DNA of 24,621 nucleotides, taken from assembly GCA_038321615.1 (NCBI GenBank), contig JBBQFC010000051.1:1-24621 (forward strand). The letters are read 5' to 3'. Made by a program: the position numbers and the translations under genes. The notes under the pieces were generated by a model. It saw nothing but the letters and a program-made list of their open reading frames with translations. It was not told the origin of the DNA and did no database searches. How positions within the stretch are numbered: position 1 is the stretch's first letter; each line of letters opens with the position of its first letter. Source of the stretch: JBBQFC01 sp038321615. GTDB taxonomy: Bacteria; Bacteroidota; Bacteroidia; Flavobacteriales_D; Cryomorphaceae. This document shows positions 22,701-24,621 of this stretch, in pieces.

Positions 22701-24621
22701 TAAAATGCGCGAATAATGCAAATATCACGCTAGCTGGAAGTGTAACGGTTGCTACAGGAGGAACCTGGACCGGAGGGCTAGGGACGTTTACTCCGAACCC
22801 GAACACGTTAAACGCCATGTACACCCCAACTGCCAGTGAAATTGCATCTGGAACTCTTACTCTTACCCTTACCACCACTGGAAACAGCACCTGCACAGCG
22901 GTTACCGACCAAGTGGCAATTACCTTCACTCCAGCTCCTACAGTTGAAGCTGGTGCCAACATTTCGGTTTGTTCCAACAATGCGCAAGTTAGTTTGAATG
23001 GCAGCTTTACCATAGCAGGCGGAGCAACTTGGAGTGGTGGAGCAGGCACCTTTTTACCAAATGCCAATACGCTCAATGCGCTTTATAATCCAACAGCGGC
23101 AGAAATCGCTTCGGGTTCATTGATACTTACCCTTACTACCACTGGAAATGGAACCTGTAATGCGGTTCAGGATTTCGTAAATATTGCATTTACTCCTTCG
23201 CCGACAGCCAATGCGGGCCTGGATCAAACAGTATGCGCGAACAATTCACTCGTAAATCTCAACGGCTCCGTTACCTTGGCCAGCGGAGGTATATGGAGCG
23301 GTGGCAGTGGCACCTTCAATCCTAATAATACCAGTCTCGGAGCGAGCTACACCCCAAGCGCAGCAGAAATTACAGCCGGTACGGTAACCCTCACTTTGAC
23401 CACCACGGGCAATGGAACTTGCAATGCCGTAGCCGATCAAATGGTCATCACCATTACCCCGGCACCTACGGCGAACGCGGGAGCCGATCAAACAGTATGC
23501 GCCAACAATGCCAACATCACGCTAGCTGGAAGTGTAACTACAGCAACTGGTGGAACCTGGAGTGGGGGTAGCGGTACCTTCACCCCGAATGCATCGACCC
23601 TCAATGCCACTTACGCTCCGAGCGCAGGTGAAATTAATGCAGGAACATTGACTCTGACCTTTACCACCACCGGCAACGGAACCTGTGCAGCGGTAGCCGA
23701 TATGGTTACCTTTACCTTCAGCCCGGCGCCAACAGCCAATGCAGGAGTAGATCAAACCCTTTGCTCGAACAATGCCCAAGCGAGCTTAACGGGAGCAGTA
23801 ACCATTGCCACGGGCGGCACGTGGAGCGGTGGAGCGGGCACTTTTGCCCCCAACGCCAATAGCTTAAATGCGACCTACACCCCCACAGCGGCCGAACTCA
23901 CCGCAGGCACAGCAACCTTAACCCTTACCACAACTGGTAATGGCACCTGCCTCCCAGTAGCCGATAATATTGTACTCACCTTTACCCCGGCACCAACAGC
24001 CAATGCAGGAGTAAATCAAACGGTATGCGCCAATAATTCACTCGTAAATTTAAATGGCTCTATTACTGTCTCTAGCGGAGGTACATGGAGCGGTGGCAGT
24101 GGCACCTTCAATCCTAATAATACCAGTCTCGGAGCGAGCTATACCCCAAGCGCAGCAGAAATTACAGCCGGTACGGTAACCCTCACTTTGACCACCACGG
24201 GCAATGGAACTTGCAATGCCGTAGCCGATCAAATGGTGATCACCATCACCCCGGCACCTACAGCGAACGCGGGAGCCGATCAAACAGTATGCGCCAACAA
24301 TGCCAACATCACTTTAAATGGAAGTGTAACCACTGCGACCGGTGGAACCTGGAGTGGGGGTAGCGGTACCTTCACCCCGAATGCATCGACGCTCAATGCC
24401 ACCTACACCCCGAGCGCAGGTGAAATCAATGCTGGAACCCTGACTCTGACCTTGACCACCACCGGCAACGGAACCTGTGCAGCGGTAACCGATATGGTGA
24501 CCTTTACCTTCAGCCCGGCACCAACGGCCAATGCAGGCGTAGATCAAACCCTATGTGCCAACAATGCCCAAGCGAGCCTAACCGGAGCTGTAACCATTGC
24601 CACGGGCGGCACGTGGAGCGG
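19706..24621 (+). CDS. Giant repeat surface protein with IgGFc-binding-like N-terminal region (3' end outside window)
   Basis: Open from ATG 19706 to the window edge, at least 1638 residues. A competing ATG at 19692 stops after four codons. A long signal peptide spans about 1-34 (RFFILPLLLLLGVSALGVLKAQ-like). Residues about 36-465 begin TEFWLAPPE and contain LSDKPIAVSVKDDSV, CRDLMGDQLVPVDIVGTEYIV and FYCIHVTGFGCEVGMALLPPLNC. This matches the IgGFc-binding N-terminal family found in many bacterial surface proteins. From about residue 466 the protein is a tandem array of 88-residue units (first one 87), each with NAGxDQTxCANN near its start, a central WSGGxGTF, NATYTPSAAEI, and TLTTTGNGTC near position 71. 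The likely role is a cell-surface adhesin or matrix protein. A C-terminal T9SS or gliding-type tail would be expected outside the window. Domain function is inferred from family resemblance. Confidence 0.92.
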   Translation, partial: MRNDHIVSHYFQRFFILPLLLLLGVSALGVLKAQTSTEFWLAPPEVTQGHGTSIPILVRLATTAAPAVITIEMPANVAGFNGGVPIVVNLAANSSQTVNLNAFVNILETRPTGMVLNTGLKISADVPITAIYEVSPTNNPDIWALKGLNGLGTEFYVPMQNIWNNGVYTPRAYSSFDIVATEDNTTVLVYPTTALDGGQPAFQSFTITLNEGQTYSGSKGANDAFAAALNPTGTAILSDKPIAVSVKDDSVNPTGAGCRDLMGDQLVPVDIVGTEYIVNRGGLTVVDGDNAYVVATRNNTIISVGGVVVATLFAGQTYRINIPNSLTYITGTKPFYCIHVTGFGCEVGMALLPPLNCAGSEQVSFVRSTSESFFLNVLVPAGAEDAFILNGSNTLVPASAFAAVPGTGGVWLGARIAFLTTEIPQGQANLLTNSEEPFSLGLINGGSSSGCRYGYFSEFSAEIIVDAGPNQIVCANTVTQLDASISGGATQGIWSSNGTGSFNPNANTLDAIYEPSPADLSAAGVTLTLTSVSNCFPVEDQVVITYTPAPIVNAGADILACSNNTTVNLNGFVDIASGGLWSGGAGTFTPGPGNLNATYIPTAAEVTSGTLLLTLTSTGNGICNLEFDEVLITFGPPPTANAGPDQTLCANNSVTQLNGSVTVATGGQWSGAGGSFNPSSIALSPTYTPSNTELINGLVTLTFTTTGNGGCTAVNDQITITYTPSPIVNAGSDQTLCKNNNVATLGGSVTNATGGIWSGGAGTFSPNNTTLNATYTPTVSENLTGIVTLTLTSTGNGNCNPVADMVVINYTDPPTVNAGPDGLVCSNNSAIALSGTLIGPSFGIWSGGTGSFLPNTTSLNATYIPTAAEITSGSVTLSLTSLDNGNCNPVADLVTYAFTPSPTANAGLDRFACANNPALSLSGSVSIAGGGVWSGGGGSFSPDNTTLSAIYTPTAAEVANGSVTLTLTTTANGTCNSVADQVLITYTIGPTANAGVDQVKCANNANITLAGSVTVATGGTWTGGLGTFTPNPNTLNAMYTPTASEIASGTLTLTLTTTGNSTCTAVTDQVAITFTPAPTVEAGANISVCSNNAQVSLNGSFTIAGGATWSGGAGTFLPNANTLNALYNPTAAEIASGSLILTLTTTGNGTCNAVQDFVNIAFTPSPTANAGLDQTVCANNSLVNLNGSVTLASGGIWSGGSGTFNPNNTSLGASYTPSAAEITAGTVTLTLTTTGNGTCNAVADQMVITITPAPTANAGADQTVCANNANITLAGSVTTATGGTWSGGSGTFTPNASTLNATYAPSAGEINAGTLTLTFTTTGNGTCAAVADMVTFTFSPAPTANAGVDQTLCSNNAQASLTGAVTIATGGTWSGGAGTFAPNANSLNATYTPTAAELTAGTATLTLTTTGNGTCLPVADNIVLTFTPAPTANAGVNQTVCANNSLVNLNGSITVSSGGTWSGGSGTFNPNNTSLGASYTPSAAEITAGTVTLTLTTTGNGTCNAVADQMVITITPAPTANAGADQTVCANNANITLNGSVTTATGGTWSGGSGTFTPNASTLNATYTPSAGEINAGTLTLTLTTTGNGTCAAVTDMVTFTFSPAPTANAGVDQTLCANNAQASLTGAVTIATGGTWS
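21101..24621 (+). repeat. Tandem array of 264-base (88-residue) coding repeats, at least 13 full units
   Basis: Unit starts at the NAG (or DAG/EAG) codons are 21101, 21362, 21626, 21890, 22154, 22418, 22682, 22946, 23210, 23474, 23738, 24002, 24266 and 24530. The spacing is 264 bases except for the first (261). Every full repeat from 21362 keeps Cys at position 9, Trp at 29 and Cys at 71. The first unit is the most divergent (WSSNGTGSF, VSNCFP). The array runs past the window edge in the fourteenth unit. Confidence 0.95.
23210..24621 (+). repeat. Higher-order repeat: three-unit block (792 bases) duplicated
   Basis: Units at 23210, 23474 and 23738 correspond in order to units at 24002, 24266 and 24530. 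They share exact variable-position choices, such as NNSLVNLNGS, NNANITL and NNAQASLTGA, and long near-identical DNA. For example, from TGGAGCGGTGGCAGTGGCAC at about 23295 and again 792 bases later, only scattered single-base changes are seen to the end of the unit. Confidence 0.88.

Noticed and set aside
20414..24547. Several minus-strand open frames across the repeat gene
   Set aside because: They recur with the 264-base period and lie opposite a continuous plus-strand frame with clear protein features, so they are shadows of the repeat codon use.
21101..24621. Regular repeats that could suggest a CRISPR array
   Set aside because: The unit is 264 bases, wholly coding, and has no short identical repeat separated by unique spacers.

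Overview
The window comes from a member of the Bacteroidota, probably a flavobacterium-like or cryomorphid-like organism. The evidence is a type IX secretion sorting domain, an RprX/RprY-type two-component pair, a PorT-family barrel, promoter-like motifs of the TAnnTTTG type, a gliding-type giant repeat adhesin, and gene starts without clear Shine-Dalgarno sites. Genes are densely packed, and many neighbours overlap by 1, 8 or 11 bases. I found no rRNA, tRNA, CRISPR array or transposase.

Layout: (1) 1-1107 is the 3' end of a T9SS-exported protein, closed by a strong terminator. (2) 1347-2716 (minus) holds a lipoprotein gene followed by a secreted protein with a T9SS-like tail. (3) 2819-3604 (plus) is an atypical SDR oxidoreductase that meets, stop to stop, a minus-strand two-component operon: kinase 5857-4292, then regulator 4302-3601. 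(4) The divergent gap at 5858-6076 holds a promoter-like motif followed closely by an intrinsic terminator, so a small RNA or an attenuated leader is possible. (5) 6077-10153 (plus) is a compact run: ALDH8-like aldehyde dehydrogenase, small secreted protein, sigma-54 (rpoN), PAP2-like membrane protein. (6) 10428-11425 (plus) is a RES/Xre toxin-antitoxin pair. (7) 13188-11469 (minus) is galE overlapping a PorT-family outer membrane barrel; the DUF4301 gene (13304-14785) diverges from it. (8) 18596-14998 (minus) is an overlapping operon rfbD, rfbB and phosphoglucomutase for nucleotide-sugar supply. (9) 18666-19538 (plus) is a ChaN-family protein. (10) 19706 to the window edge (plus) is a very large surface protein: signal peptide, IgGFc-binding-like N-terminal region, then at least thirteen 88-residue repeats that are still open at the edge.

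The theme of the right half is cell surface and polysaccharide: glucose-1-phosphate supply, dTDP-sugar steps, UDP-galactose, an outer membrane barrel and a giant adhesin. The left half is mixed metabolism and regulation. The most striking signal is the recently amplified repeat array: its 264-base units are arranged in a three-unit higher-order period of 792 bases, and similarity rises toward the window edge. Other points worth attention are the promoter/terminator pair at 5951-6040, -7-like boxes set directly against start codons, and several family members that lack standard catalytic residues.
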